Part shown: positions 26,371-35,200 of the stretch, piece by piece | How the letters are laid out: every line of letters begins with the position of its first letter | Numbering within the stretch: position 1 is the first letter of the stretch | Source: Methylotetracoccus oryzae | GTDB lineage: Bacteria > Pseudomonadota > Gammaproteobacteria > Methylococcales > Methylococcaceae | Direction of reading: 5' to 3' | Length of the DNA: 48,247 bases | Assembly (NCBI RefSeq): GCF_006175985.1 | Contig: NZ_SRSH01000029.1 | Coordinates: 1 to 48,247, forward strand | Notes under the pieces: generated by a model | Seen by the model: only the letters and a program-made list of their open reading frames with translations | Told to the model about the DNA's origin: nothing | Database searches by the model: none | Translations under genes and position numbers: made by a program

Positions 26371-27474
26371 TTATCCCTGCCGCCCGCTCCCCGAATGCAA
26401 CGCTTGGGCCGCTGCGTATTCCTTGTCGATATCGAAGCCCGAGTCGAGGTTTGGATCGATCTGCTTCAACCCGACGTGCATCATGCAGACGATCTGCAGC
26501 GCGCTGAATTCGCCGTGCAATAACTGGAGCCGGAATTTCTTCGTGGGATCGTTCACCGGCAACCCGCCTTGCCCCAGGTTTGCCATCTCCATGACGATCG
26601 GCATCAGCGTGTCCCGGCCCATTCCGTCGAAGCGTTCGAACGCATCGAGACAGTAGTGCAGCGCATCCGGCCGGACACCTTCGCCAGCGCCACCGCGAAA
26701 CCGGATTGCGGCAAGCTTTCCCAGCGCCTCCTTGGCCTTCTCGGCAACTTCGCCTTGCGGTGACAGCCTCAATACCTCGCGCAGCAGGCCGTCCGCTTCC
26801 AAGGTATTCCGCTCGATGTCCTGATCGATCAGGCCCTTGGCCAGCGTCAACCGCGAGACCGGATCGTCGGGCGACAAGGCCACAGCGCGCCGCAACAGCT
26901 CGATCCCGCGGTCGGTCTGGCCGTTCATGAGCCCAAGCGTACCTAGTGACCGAAGCGCATGGGGGTTAGCCGGATCGAGTTCGATCGCCCGTTCCAGCGC
27001 GGTCTGTCCCGCTTCCGTGTCGCCGGAGCGCAGCGCTGCGACGCCGAGTGCGACCCAGGCGTTCACATAATCCGGCTGTGCGTCGGTGGCACGGCGCAGC
27101 AGCTCAATGGCCTCGGCCAAACGCCCCTCATCGCTGTAGACCATGCCGAGGTTGTACAAGGCATCGTGGTCCCGCGGGTTGGCCTGGAGTGCTGTCTCCA
27201 ACAACGGCTTGGCTTCGTCGTAGCGGCCACTCTGGAGTAATGCCAGGACGGCCGCTCGCGGGTCCTCGTCGGCCGTCCTCGGTATCCACGTGACGCTGAT
27301 CTTGCCGTTCTCGAACAAGACCGTCGTTTCTCCGGCGAAACCGCGGTACTGCTGTTCGAAAAAGGCCTGCACCTGGGCCCGGAACGCGCTCGAACCGACG
27401 GTCCGTGCATTCTCCGGCAGCAGCGTCAGGTCAAAGGCGGCCTCATCAAGCTGATAGTGGATGGGTTCACTCAT
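26371..27474 (-). CDS. Tetratricopeptide repeat protein
   Basis: 367 aa. After an N-terminal region of about 75 residues with no recognised fold, at least five TPR units follow (DHDALYNLGMVYSDEGRLAEAIELLRRATDAQPD and similar, about residues 100-240). The C-terminal 100 residues are non-repetitive. No signal peptide. TPR domains bind other proteins, so it likely works with the gene upstream (27497-28261), from which it is 22 nt away on the same strand. No known defence system with this exact pair comes to mind. Confidence 0.75.
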   Translation of the reverse strand: MSEPIHYQLDEAAFDLTLLPENARTVGSSAFRAQVQAFFEQQYRGFAGETTVLFENGKISVTWIPRTADEDPRAAVLALLQSGRYDEAKPLLETALQANPRDHDALYNLGMVYSDEGRLAEAIELLRRATDAQPDYVNAWVALGVAALRSGDTEAGQTALERAIELDPANPHALRSLGTLGLMNGQTDRGIELLRRAVALSPDDPVSRLTLAKGLIDQDIERNTLEADGLLREVLRLSPQGEVAEKAKEALGKLAAIRFRGGAGEGVRPDALHYCLDAFERFDGMGRDTLMPIVMEMANLGQGGLPVNDPTKKFRLQLLHGEFSALQIVCMMHVGLKQIDPNLDSGFDIDKEYAAAQALHSGSGRQG

Positions 27475-27496
27475 GGTCTTCGACTTCTGTACGGCT

Positions 27497-28261
27497 TCAG
27501 CCTAACGGCGCCCAGTCCAGCCAATCCGCGACATTCAGCTGCTCGGCCCAGGCGACGATCAGCTGGCGATCATTGATCACTTCGATTGGCTGCCCAGTAA
27601 CGTGTTGGAGCAGCGCCGTGCCCACGGACTCCAGCCCGGCGGCCCGATACGGAATCGCCAGCTGCGGCTGTTGGAGCAGATCGGCGGCGAACAGGGCATA
27701 GGCCGCGTTCATCGCGCGGTTGCCCTGGACGATGCGTTCCGGAAACTCGCGGTCGTACTTGCCCGAAAGGCAATTGACGTTCCCCTGGCACTGCGTTTCC
27801 AGGTTCTGCCGTTGCTGCGGACGGAGACCCGGGTAGTCCCGGTAGAGCCATAGATCCAGCAGGATCCCGACGGGACAGGACCGCAGCTGGAGCATCAGAC
27901 CGTCGAACAACTGACCACCCACTTCGCGGACCAGCTTGTCGGCGAGTTCGGGGTTCAGCCGCTTGAACTCCTTGATGACCTGCTCCCGGCAGCCTGGCCG
28001 CGCTCGCAACTGGAAACGGTCCTCGGGAGACATGGAAAAGAGGCGGATCGCGTAGCCCGCTTCGACTGCAATCTGGTAATCCCGCGACACGACGCCCGGC
28101 CGATAGCGAATCAGGTGGAGGGGCCGGTCCGGTGTTCCGGCGCTGATGGTCGCCAACGTGCCGATTGCGGGATCGGCGACACAGGAAACGGGATAGCCGC
28201 TCAGGGCCTCCAGTTGCTCAATGATCGCTTGTGTGTCAGGCAGCAGCGCTTCGCCGGTCAT
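27497..28261 (-). CDS. Conserved-looking hypothetical protein upstream of the TPR gene
   Basis: 254 aa. Mixed alpha/beta protein without signal peptide or membrane segments. Visible blocks are IRYRPGVVSRDYQIAVEAGYAIRLF, a Gln/Arg-rich region with QCQGNVNCLSGKYD, and a C-terminal TALLQHVTGQPIEVINDRQLI. Three cysteines in the middle could bind metal, but no HExxH or other catalytic motif is found. I do not recognise the family. It probably shares a transcript with the TPR gene. RBS is weak before the ATG at 28261. Confidence 0.65.
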   Translation of the reverse strand: MTGEALLPDTQAIIEQLEALSGYPVSCVADPAIGTLATISAGTPDRPLHLIRYRPGVVSRDYQIAVEAGYAIRLFSMSPEDRFQLRARPGCREQVIKEFKRLNPELADKLVREVGGQLFDGLMLQLRSCPVGILLDLWLYRDYPGLRPQQRQNLETQCQGNVNCLSGKYDREFPERIVQGNRAMNAAYALFAADLLQQPQLAIPYRAAGLESVGTALLQHVTGQPIEVINDRQLIVAWAEQLNVADWLDWAPLG

Positions 28262-28535
28262 CTCAAATGCTGTTCCGTTTTTTCCATTCTATCCGGATAG
28301 AGGCGGCGGAGTTGGGCAAGAGCGTCATGACTGCGGCGATGAGTCTGTGCAATTGCATCGCGTTTGTTCGGAAGGTGAGGCACTGCGCGAGTGTCCGACG
28401 AGGACGAAGCCCGCCGGATCATCGAGGCATGCCTGAAACGGCCAGTGAGTTCGCCGACGCGCTTTGGCGTCGGCTATGATTTGAACCATCTTCGAGGAAC
28501 GATACTTATGGATAAGTCGAACAGATGATTTTCGG

Positions 28536-29111
28536 CTACCTGAAGAATATCCGGCACAGATACTGTGCCGAAAAAATACCCGCCGTACACGACAAAATCA
28601 ACCAGAGGAATGGTTCCCAAAACGGGTAAAAAGATACGCCATCAAATTTGTACGCTAGTCCATTAAAAACGTTGCCTGGATCCCATGTGAAAAGAGAATA
28701 ATTGCCCGCGCCATTCCAGTCCGTGACTATTGTTGTAAACATAACATGGTGGAAGCGAATCAGTCCGCCCAATGGGAAGATCACAAAAAGTACTAGGAAT
28801 ATGGCTTGATAGGCCTTTCCTTCTATTGAATAACTGTTGAATTCGACGTTGAAAGCTTTTGGAATGGCTGTATTCCAGCATGATGCTGACGTCCTCTTTG
28901 CATACCTTAATCCAAGGTAACTTGTAGCTGATAGCAAGATCGAGCAGACTGGGATAGCAAACAGGACACAAGCTCTATCCCCAAAATTTTCAAACAGGTT
29001 TAGTGGTAAATTGAATTTGGCCTGAGCAGTCTTTGCCCATGTATTGAATACAATTTGAAGCAACATCAATCCTGTCCCTGTCCAAATCCATGTTAAAACT
29101 CTCTTATTCAT
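28536..29111 (-). CDS. Hypothetical membrane protein, AT-rich
   Basis: 191 aa with four likely transmembrane segments (about residues 7-27, 45-65, 103-122 and 168-188) and aromatic-rich loops (FRHHVMFTTIV-like, DGVSFYPFWEPFLWL). No family recognised. Base composition is clearly AT-richer than the tra and dnd genes, a sign of separate origin. It lies 4 nt after the stop of the secreted-protein gene, so the two are likely co-translated. Confidence 0.65.
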   Translation of the reverse strand: MNKRVLTWIWTGTGLMLLQIVFNTWAKTAQAKFNLPLNLFENFGDRACVLFAIPVCSILLSATSYLGLRYAKRTSASCWNTAIPKAFNVEFNSYSIEGKAYQAIFLVLFVIFPLGGLIRFHHVMFTTIVTDWNGAGNYSLFTWDPGNVFNGLAYKFDGVSFYPFWEPFLWLILSCTAGIFSAQYLCRIFFR

Positions 29112-29115
29112 GCTT

Positions 29116-29973
29116 TTATTTTTGGATAGATTTTTTTATCAGTTCAGAAGCCTGTGCGGCAGTAAGCATGGCTTTGAAATTAACGCGGGCGGCGAGAGCG
29201 CCATCCGGCGCAGCAAAGAAATTTACGTCTGTAATTTCAGGGTCATAGGCTTGAATCTCAGCCGGCAAACTCTGACGTAGCTCGCCGGCATCCACGGCCG
29301 TGCCAACAGCCTTCTCTGCGACGCTGCTCAAATTACTGTTGAAGATACCAGCGATTTGATTGGCGAATCGACCAAGGTCTCCGCGCGGGATAACATTAAT
29401 AGACCCCGGAGAAAGCTCGATGGATTTGTGGTCACGGGTAACTAGGGACAGCGATACGTTGCCGACAAGGCCCTCCTTAAGAAGGACGTTCTTTATATCG
29501 GAACCTCGGCGAACTTCCATCGTGTCGGGAACATCTGTACAAATACCGAGTAAGCACTTCGTTTTCATTCTGACGGTGGTTCCTGCAAGGGGTAGCCCCT
29601 CTTGGCAATCCCAAACTACGACGTTAACCTTTGCAGTCAGTAATGCTTGACTTCCCACGCTATCCAGTGAGGCGCTCTCTACTGTAGGGAGAACATGCTG
29701 CCCATAACCTGGGCAGTTGTCGTTTGGCATTGGAAAGCTCTTAACGAGGGTATCAAATTGTGACTGTAACTCTTTCATATTAATGTCAGCTGCTACCTGT
29801 AGTTCAACGCCGGACTGGGTCGTCGCCACGGAGAGATCAAGAGTAACTGGAAACGTGATCTTATGCCCCCCGATGTCAGAGGCAAAATCAACGGTTTCTA
29901 GTGAAATGGCATGAACGGTCGCCACCGGCAAAAAAAGCGCTAACGCCGATAGCAAGAGATAAGTGACTGCCAT
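29116..29973 (-). CDS. Secreted hypothetical protein
   Basis: 285 aa from the ATG at 29973, which is preceded by AGGGGATGCAAC. A clear signal peptide (VTYLLLSALALFLPVATVHA) is followed by a beta-rich domain, with cysteine pairs in NDNCPGYG, VVWDCQEG and CLLGICTDVPD that could form disulfides, and a short helical tail. The open frame continues upstream to 30855 only because it happens to join the decayed gene there; that long reading is rejected, since the signal peptide would be internal. Function unknown; probably periplasmic or exported. Confidence 0.75.
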   Translation of the reverse strand: MAVTYLLLSALALFLPVATVHAISLETVDFASDIGGHKITFPVTLDLSVATTQSGVELQVAADINMKELQSQFDTLVKSFPMPNDNCPGYGQHVLPTVESASLDSVGSQALLTAKVNVVVWDCQEGLPLAGTTVRMKTKCLLGICTDVPDTMEVRRGSDIKNVLLKEGLVGNVSLSLVTRDHKSIELSPGSINVIPRGDLGRFANQIAGIFNSNLSSVAEKAVGTAVDAGELRQSLPAEIQAYDPEITDVNFFAAPDGALAARVNFKAMLTAAQASELIKKSIQK

Positions 29974-30112
29974 GTTGCATCCCCTATGTGTGAACAGTGG
30001 TGGCTCTGGAAGGTTAGATAGAAGTTTGTCGTGCCTCGGTGGTCTTGCCGATTTAGGAAGTGATGCCTTGGGGAGAGTAAGTTTGCGCGTGGACAATTGT
30101 AAGGCTCTACCG

Positions 30113-30158
30113 CCAACGGGAAAACGGCCAGTGCGAAGGCTGGCCGTTTTCCCGTTGG
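30113..30158. terminator. Perfect 19-bp stem-loop
   Basis: CCAACGGGAAAACGGCCAG (30113-30131) and CTGGCCGTTTTCCCGTTGG (30140-30158) are exact reverse complements with an 8-nt loop. The stem holds AAAA on one strand and TTTT on the other, so it could stop transcription in both directions. It lies just after the C-terminal end of the decayed gene on the minus strand. Confidence 0.7.
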
Positions 30159-30164
30159 TGGTCA

Positions 30165-30975
30165 TCGCGTACCCTCTGTACCGTGACTCTAGGGCTCCTA
30201 GATCAGGCAGCAAGTTTGGCCTCCTCCAAGAGTCGGTTGATGGCGTGGCTAACGTGAACGAGAGTCGGTGGCGCACACTCGGAAGGGAGCGCGGTTGGTC
30301 CAAAGCGAGGGCGGTGCGGAAGAATCGAGCCTCAGTGCGGGTGGAGAACAGCGCGATGCGCAGACCGTCTTCAGTCACCCGGTATCGGTTGTGTTGGGGC
30401 TGTCGCTGGATCAGACTGTGTAGCCGGAGGCGTCTGAGGTCGTAGGTCATCCGGCCGGCGGAGTAGGGGACGGGGTCTTGGCCCGAGATTACCGCCACCT
30501 CAAGGCGCACATCGGCGTTGGCAAAGCCCTCGGCGAGTAGCCCGAACAGACACCGGGCATAGCACAGGGCGAGCACGCGGGGATCACCGAAGGGCAAGGC
30601 ATTGGCGTGTTGACCGTCGGTGACTGTGGACCGGATCACGGACTGGAAACGGTTGTCGACGAGGTTGCAATCATTGATGAGAGTTTGAACGTCGAGCAGA
30701 CGTCGGTTGGCAGTGAAGCCGATCGCCCGCAGTGTGGGCAGATTGCGCAGCTTGCGGCCTACGCGAAAGTCGTAGGTGTCGTTACTCGAAGGTGACAGCC
30801 CTTCGGTCAATACCCGGGTTCGGAAGGTGTCGGGTGTCCGTCGGCCAAAGATCACGTGCAGCCGGTCAGGCCGACCGAGATCCAGGTTTTCGCGGATGAT
30901 TTCCTCGAAGAGCTGCCGTCCGGTGCGGGGAAAATCCAGGACCTGCGGCAGCGAGAACTCGGCCGGTTCGGCGTA
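30165..30975 (-). pseudogene. Remnant of a transposon-associated gene of unknown role
   Basis: Minus strand. The blocks ENLDLGRPDRLHVIFGRR, YDFRVGRKLRNLPTLRAIGF, ANRRLLDVQTLINDCNL, GRMTYDLRRLRLHSLIQR and NRYRVTEDGLRIALFSTRTEARF match a widespread family of about 450-500 aa that I know from many bacterial genomes, often annotated as hypothetical or transposase. Only the C-terminal two thirds remain. Upstream the frame is closed by a TGA at 30976-30978, and the usual N-terminus is missing. The stop is also lost, so the frame runs on into the secreted-protein gene. It borders the element end. Confidence 0.65.
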
Positions 30976-31133
30976 TCACCGGATCGTGAATGGGGTGCCT
31001 GTTCCAGGGGGGATTCCTTGCCTAAAATTCTTCGGCCGGAACCGCTAGGTCATTGGTCGAAAAGGCGCGGAATCGCGCGTTTTATTAGGCAAAAATACCG
31101 TAAATCTATGTATTTAAATTGAAAATCTAAGGT

Positions 31134-31178
31134 CTCTTAATCCGTTTGTCGTAGGTTCGATCCCTACATGGCCCACCA
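31134..31178 (+). other. att: 3' part of tRNA-Lys(CTT): probable attachment site (att)
   Basis: From CTCTTAA (31134-31140, the loop around anticodon CTT) the sequence is that of a tRNA-Lys 3' half: variable loop, T-arm GTAGG-TTCGATC-CCTAC (31151-31167), acceptor strand ATGGCCC, discriminator A and CCA (31176-31178). The 5' half is absent: the bases before 31134 do not pair with TCCGT, and no GGGCCAT lies upstream. Such truncated copies are left by islands that integrate into a tRNA 3' end. The full tRNA is expected at the other end of the element, outside the window. Confidence 0.8.
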
Positions 31179-31255
31179 ATCACCAACCGCAGAACCCTTC
31201 TCTGTTTTGCCCGGCGCCCCCGGAACCGCACGGCTGGCGCGGGTTCCACAATTGG

Positions 31256-31340
31256 GCTGTTGACAACGCTTCGCCGGATTCCCCGATTTTTGGCTGAAAC
31301 TTAGCCATTTCGCCTCTCAGTTCTCTGTCGAGCTGTTGAC
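31256..31340. repeat. Insertion-like segment flanked by GCTGTTGAC
   Basis: GCTGTTGAC occurs at 31256-31264 and at 31332-31340. The enclosed 67 nt (with GGATTCCCCGATTTTTGGCTGAA) looks like the outer end of an IS21-type element, and a diverged relative is present at 47941-48005. It interrupts a longer repeat whose uninterrupted form is at about 32123-32240. The IS21 link is from memory and uncertain. Confidence 0.4.
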
Positions 31341-31430
31341 TGTCAACCGACCCGATCCAGCATTCATGCGGGTTTCAGCAGGGCGGGTTGGTGGGGGATT
31401 TTGGTTGGCAGATGGAACTCGCAGTCGAAA
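31336..31430. repeat. Imperfect direct repeat, copy 1
   Basis: Starts TTGACTGTCAACCGACCC and continues through CATGCGGGTTTCAGC to GGAACTCGCAGTCG. By eye it matches copy 2 at 32144-32240 at roughly three of four positions, best in the first 60 nt. The copies flank the membrane-protein gene at 31606-31941. Confidence 0.55.
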
Positions 31431-31605
31431 CCTGAATCGGACGCGGCCGTTATCCAAGGGATCGCTTGACCAGACATCGTGCGACTCCCTTTCCCGTCTG
31501 GACCCCGGGCCGGCCGCTCAGCCGCCGTCCCGGCTCCGTTGACAAGGCCTCGGAAGCAGACGCATCCGCACCTGCCTATGGGCGGGAGCGCTCGTTGAAT
31601 TGCTT

Positions 31606-31941
31606 CTAACGGCCTAAGGCGAAGTAGCCCAGGATCAGGTAGCACACCACCGCTGTTGCACCGTGAAGGGCAACAAGACCTCTTGGACGGATGCCTTTGG
31701 CGCGCTGGAAGGAAATGTAAATGCCGACCACGATGATCGCCACTGCAAGACCGATATTAACGAAGACACGGCTATCGCCTTGAAGCGCCGCGATGATAAC
31801 AAGCGCTGAGCCGAGCAGAGCCATGCCGCCATGAACGAGCGCATAGAGCTTCGGCGTGCCTCGGCCTTGGAACACGTCGCAGGCCATGCTCAGGCCCATC
31901 ACCGCCACGAGGGTGAAAACAGCCAGTGAGAACATCAACAT
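31606..31941 (-). CDS. Small four-helix membrane protein
   Basis: 111 aa from the ATG at 31941, chosen because CTCAAGGAGGCGCTT stands just before it. Four hydrophobic helices (about residues 3-22, 29-49, 53-72 and 88-108) with a short basic loop (QRAKGIRPRG) between the last two. Looks like a small integral inner-membrane protein; no family name is certain. It stands alone between two copies of a repeat, immediately outside the proposed element end. Confidence 0.75.
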   Translation of the reverse strand: MLMFSLAVFTLVAVMGLSMACDVFQGRGTPKLYALVHGGMALLGSALVIIAALQGDSRVFVNIGLAVAIIVVGIYISFQRAKGIRPRGLVALHGATAVVCYLILGYFALGR

Positions 31942-32143
31942 AAGCGCCTCCTTGAGGATGGCTTCGTGCATCACTTCGGGAAGTGACAGCACGTCGAGGA
32001 ATGTGAGCGAGGTGGCATCCTAGCACAGCGGTTGAGCGAGGCGGCTGCAATGTCCGCATTGTGACGCCCGTTACCGGGACGCCTAAACGGCGGCGACTCC
32101 GGTCAGGAACCCCGCGGCGGACGCAGGTTCCACGATTGGCCTT

Positions 32144-32240
32144 TTGACTGTCAACAGGCCCGATCCAACAATCATGCGGATTTCAGCGGGTCAGGTGGGA
32201 GCGGGGGATTGGTAGGCGGGCGGAACTTGGGTTGGAAGTT
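32144..32240. repeat. Imperfect direct repeat, copy 2
   Basis: Starts TTGACTGTCAACAGGCCC and aligns with copy 1 at 31336-31430. Similarity extends further left here (AGGTTCCACGATTGGCC, 32124 onward), matching GGTTCCACAATTGGGC at 31241 onward in front of the 67-nt insertion. Confidence 0.55.
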
Positions 32241-32394
32241 TTGATCTTCCGAGGCAACGTGCGGGTCATCTGGATGTCCGGCTCCCAGGCACCATGCACC
32301 GATGAAAATACGTCGCCTCTACACGAGGAGATGTTTGGTGGTATCTCTTCACCGCGGCACCTACCGTTCACTGAGATGCACGTAACGACGCCGG

Positions 32395-32600
32395 CTGAAG
32401 CTTCAGTCCATAGAGCTTGCCATCGGACGCCTCAAACACGACCACCGCATGGACCGCTGCGGGTTACAGGGCACCTTGGGCGATGCCTTGCATGCGGTCC
32501 TGTGCGCCGCTGGCTACAACCTGCGCTGGCTGATCCGGGCGGTTCTGCGCGGGCGGATCAAACCCCTTTTTTGGACGTTGTGGTTACGCGCATGGTTGGC
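32395..32600 (+). pseudogene. Remnant of an IS5-type transposase (C-terminal part)
   Basis: In the frame of the ATG at 32449, IELAIGRLKHDHRMDRC, then GTLGDALHAVLCAAGYNLRWLIRA is the C-terminal end of an IS5-family transposase, including the E-x6-R-like end of its DDE domain. A stop codon lies about 9 codons before this block, and the upstream catalytic part is gone. It is a different family branch from the remnant at 11.3-11.6 kb. The rest of 31942-32730 holds only repeats and no gene. Confidence 0.7.
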
Positions 32601-32730
32601 TTACTGGCCCTACCCACCGCCACCGCCCGTTCACGCCCCCGCTCCCGGTGTCTCGAACTCAGCTTGCCGCCATCGGCGTGGGAACGTCAAACGCGGCCCA
32701 CCGCAGCTTGAACGAATTTCGCAGGGCCGA

Positions 32731-33063
32731 CTAATTAGGGTTAACTAAAATGCTGAGTATACTGCCGCCATCGATAAAGCCTTGAGGGTTGATTGGAGGG
32801 CAAACCCCGGCATCGCCCGTTACTAGCACGGTTGTATTAGTGGACGCGGAAACCAGCGCAGTGGTAATTAATTTCGAATCCGTTGTGGTGAAGTTATATA
32901 GATCTCCTATCCGATTTGTTCTCACGCCTACGTTTGTCGCAGCGGTTCCTCTTTGAACGAATACCCCAGGAACGCCTCCTGTTGCTCTGCATACAGCCAG
33001 CGATACCGACGGAAGCAGACTAACCGTGGCGACGAGCGCGATTAGAGTAAGTAACTTGTTCAT
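32731..33063 (-). CDS. Small secreted hypothetical protein
   Basis: 110 aa. A clear signal peptide (MNKLLTLIALVATVSLLPSVSLA, cleavage probably after ALA) precedes a Thr/Val/Gly-rich domain with two cysteines (VCRAT and VCPPINP) that could form a disulfide. AT-richer than its surroundings. No family recognised. It lies between transposase remnants on both sides, so it may be part of moved DNA. Confidence 0.65.
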   Translation of the reverse strand: MNKLLTLIALVATVSLLPSVSLAVCRATGGVPGVFVQRGTAATNVGVRTNRIGDLYNFTTTDSKLITTALVSASTNTTVLVTGDAGVCPPINPQGFIDGGSILSILVNPN

Positions 33064-33313
33064 ATGTTATCTCGTCTGAATGGCGAATCGAACGTTAATC
33101 CAAGAAGGGGAATGACGTTTCTCCTCCCTGCCCTTTAAGAGTGCACGGAAAACAGAACGTTGTATGTGCGGAAGCACACATAGGGGCTTTTTTGCGAGTT
33201 TTTTTGCTTGACGCTAGCTACAGGTCTATGGAATACCTGGGTCCGCAGGTTTTCTGCGGGTGGTCACGAGGCGAGCATGACCAAGGCCGAAAGCGGCGCA
33301 GCCGTCGAAAATC

Positions 33314-34198
<885 letters not shown>

Positions 34199-34229
34199 CT
34201 AACTTGAGCGGCTGACGAGCATGAAAGAA

Positions 34230-34246
34230 ATATCATCAGATGATAT
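34230..34246. promoter_or_regulatory. Palindromic operator before the toxin-antitoxin pair
   Basis: ATATCATC-A-GATGATAT is a perfect 8-bp inverted repeat around one base, ending 9 nt before the ATG at 34256. Toxin-antitoxin operons are usually repressed by their antitoxin through such a site; here the HTH protein TumA is the natural candidate. Binding is inferred. Confidence 0.65.
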
Positions 34247-34255
34247 CCTTGGAGC

Positions 34256-34621
34256 ATGAAGTCTGACCCCGGCATCGAGACCCTGCTGGATCTGCACGGT
34301 CAGATTATCGATCAGGGAAGCGGCTATTGGGTCAAACTCGAAGCATACCGGGTCGCGCCGACAGCAGAGGTGCCCCATGGCATTCGCTATTGCCTGACTC
34401 TACATGAACCGTATGGTAAGCGGATATTGGGTTACGACAATGCGCATGCCATCAAGCTGCCGAAGAAGTTCAAATATGCCGGGCGACGCCTGACGTTTGA
34501 TCACCAGCATCGCCATGCCACGGATCAGGGGGTTCCCTACGAATTCAAGGATGCGCACCAGTTGTTGGCGGATTTTTTTGCGGAGGTTGACCGCGTGCTA
34601 TCAGAGGTGAGGAAACGATGA
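34256..34621 (+). CDS. tumE: TumE-like toxin (DUF6516 family)
   Basis: 121 aa. The pattern LLDLHGQIIDQGSGYWVKLEAYRV, then IRYCLTLHEPYGKRILGYDNAH and the conserved basic/His block YAGRRLTFDHQHRHATD fit the TumE/DUF6516 toxin family. It overlaps the next gene by 4 nt (ATGA), the normal toxin-antitoxin coupling. The ATG has GGAG only 1 nt upstream, too close for normal initiation; a 12-codon leader (34221-34259) overlaps it and may deliver ribosomes. The toxin target is not evident from the sequence. Confidence 0.78.
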   Translation: MKSDPGIETLLDLHGQIIDQGSGYWVKLEAYRVAPTAEVPHGIRYCLTLHEPYGKRILGYDNAHAIKLPKKFKYAGRRLTFDHQHRHATDQGVPYEFKDAHQLLADFFAEVDRVLSEVRKR

Positions 34622-34968
34622 AAGCGATCGTGATCGGCATCATGCCCCAAGACAAGATTCGTGAGCGGATCCTGGCCATTGCGCGTGGAGATCTCAAGCC
34701 CAAGCCTGGCGATCCGACTATCTGGTTTACCTCGATCCGGTCGCTGGCGGAAGTCCTAAGCGACGACAATCGGGCCTTGCTCAAGATCATTCGGGATACC
34801 GCGCCGGCGTCGATCGCCCTGCTGGCCGAACAAACGGGTCGCAAGCCCGGCAATCTTTCCCGCACGCTGAAGACGATGTCTCATTACGGCCTCGTGGAGA
34901 TGCGGCGCGAGAAGAACCAGGTGCGGCCCATCGCCAAGGCGACGGAGTTCAAGATCATTGCGGCCTGA
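34618..34968 (+). CDS. tumA: TumA-like antitoxin, HTH protein (HVO_A0114 type)
   Basis: 116 aa. The helix-turn-helix is LLKIIRDTAPASIALLAEQTGRKPGNLSRTLKTMSHYGLVEM (about residues 55-96), a MarR/winged-helix pattern of the HVO_A0114 putative DNA-binding family, which pairs with TumE proteins. The N-terminal 45 residues probably contact the toxin. It starts inside the tumE stop and likely represses the operon through the palindrome at 34230-34246. Confidence 0.8.
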   Translation: MKAIVIGIMPQDKIRERILAIARGDLKPKPGDPTIWFTSIRSLAEVLSDDNRALLKIIRDTAPASIALLAEQTGRKPGNLSRTLKTMSHYGLVEMRREKNQVRPIAKATEFKIIAA

Positions 34969-34984
34969 GCACGGTTGCAAGGCC

Positions 34985-35200
34985 GCTTTGGTGAAACGGA
35001 GCTCGTGCGGAGCACTGACTGGTTTGGCCGCCGTGTAACGGATCGGGCCGCACGGCATGAAGATGACGGGTTGTTGACCGTCGCGGCGAATCGGCGTCGC
35101 GGTCAGGCCGAGCATGAACTTGGCACCCGCGCGCTTGAGTAACGCATCGAAAGAGACGCCGCCAACGAGATGACCCTCGTCTACGATTGCATGGCCTGAA
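34985..35200 (-). pseudogene. Fragment of a superfamily-2 helicase
   Basis: On the minus strand, HAIVDEGHLVGGVSFDALLKRAGAKFMLGLTATPIRRDGQQPVIFMPCGPIRY-like reading covers motif II (DEGH, normally DECH) and motif III (GLTATP) of a DEAD/DEAH-type helicase and then departs from the family. About 70 codons survive; no Walker A or C-terminal helicase domain is present within 35201-35552 or before 34985. It is a leftover of a restriction- or phage-type helicase gene. The rest of the gap up to 35552 shows nothing recognisable. Confidence 0.7.

Noticed and set aside
29974..30855. 579-aa reading frame joining the decayed gene and the secreted protein
   Set aside because: The signal peptide would be internal and the first half matches an unrelated family; it is a chance read-through across the 19-bp stem-loop.
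33160..33200. TGTGC/GCACA hairpin followed by TTTTTT near 33.2 kb
   Set aside because: It lies upstream of the secreted-protein gene and downstream of a truncated transposase, has a bulged stem and no gene it clearly ends; kept only as a note.
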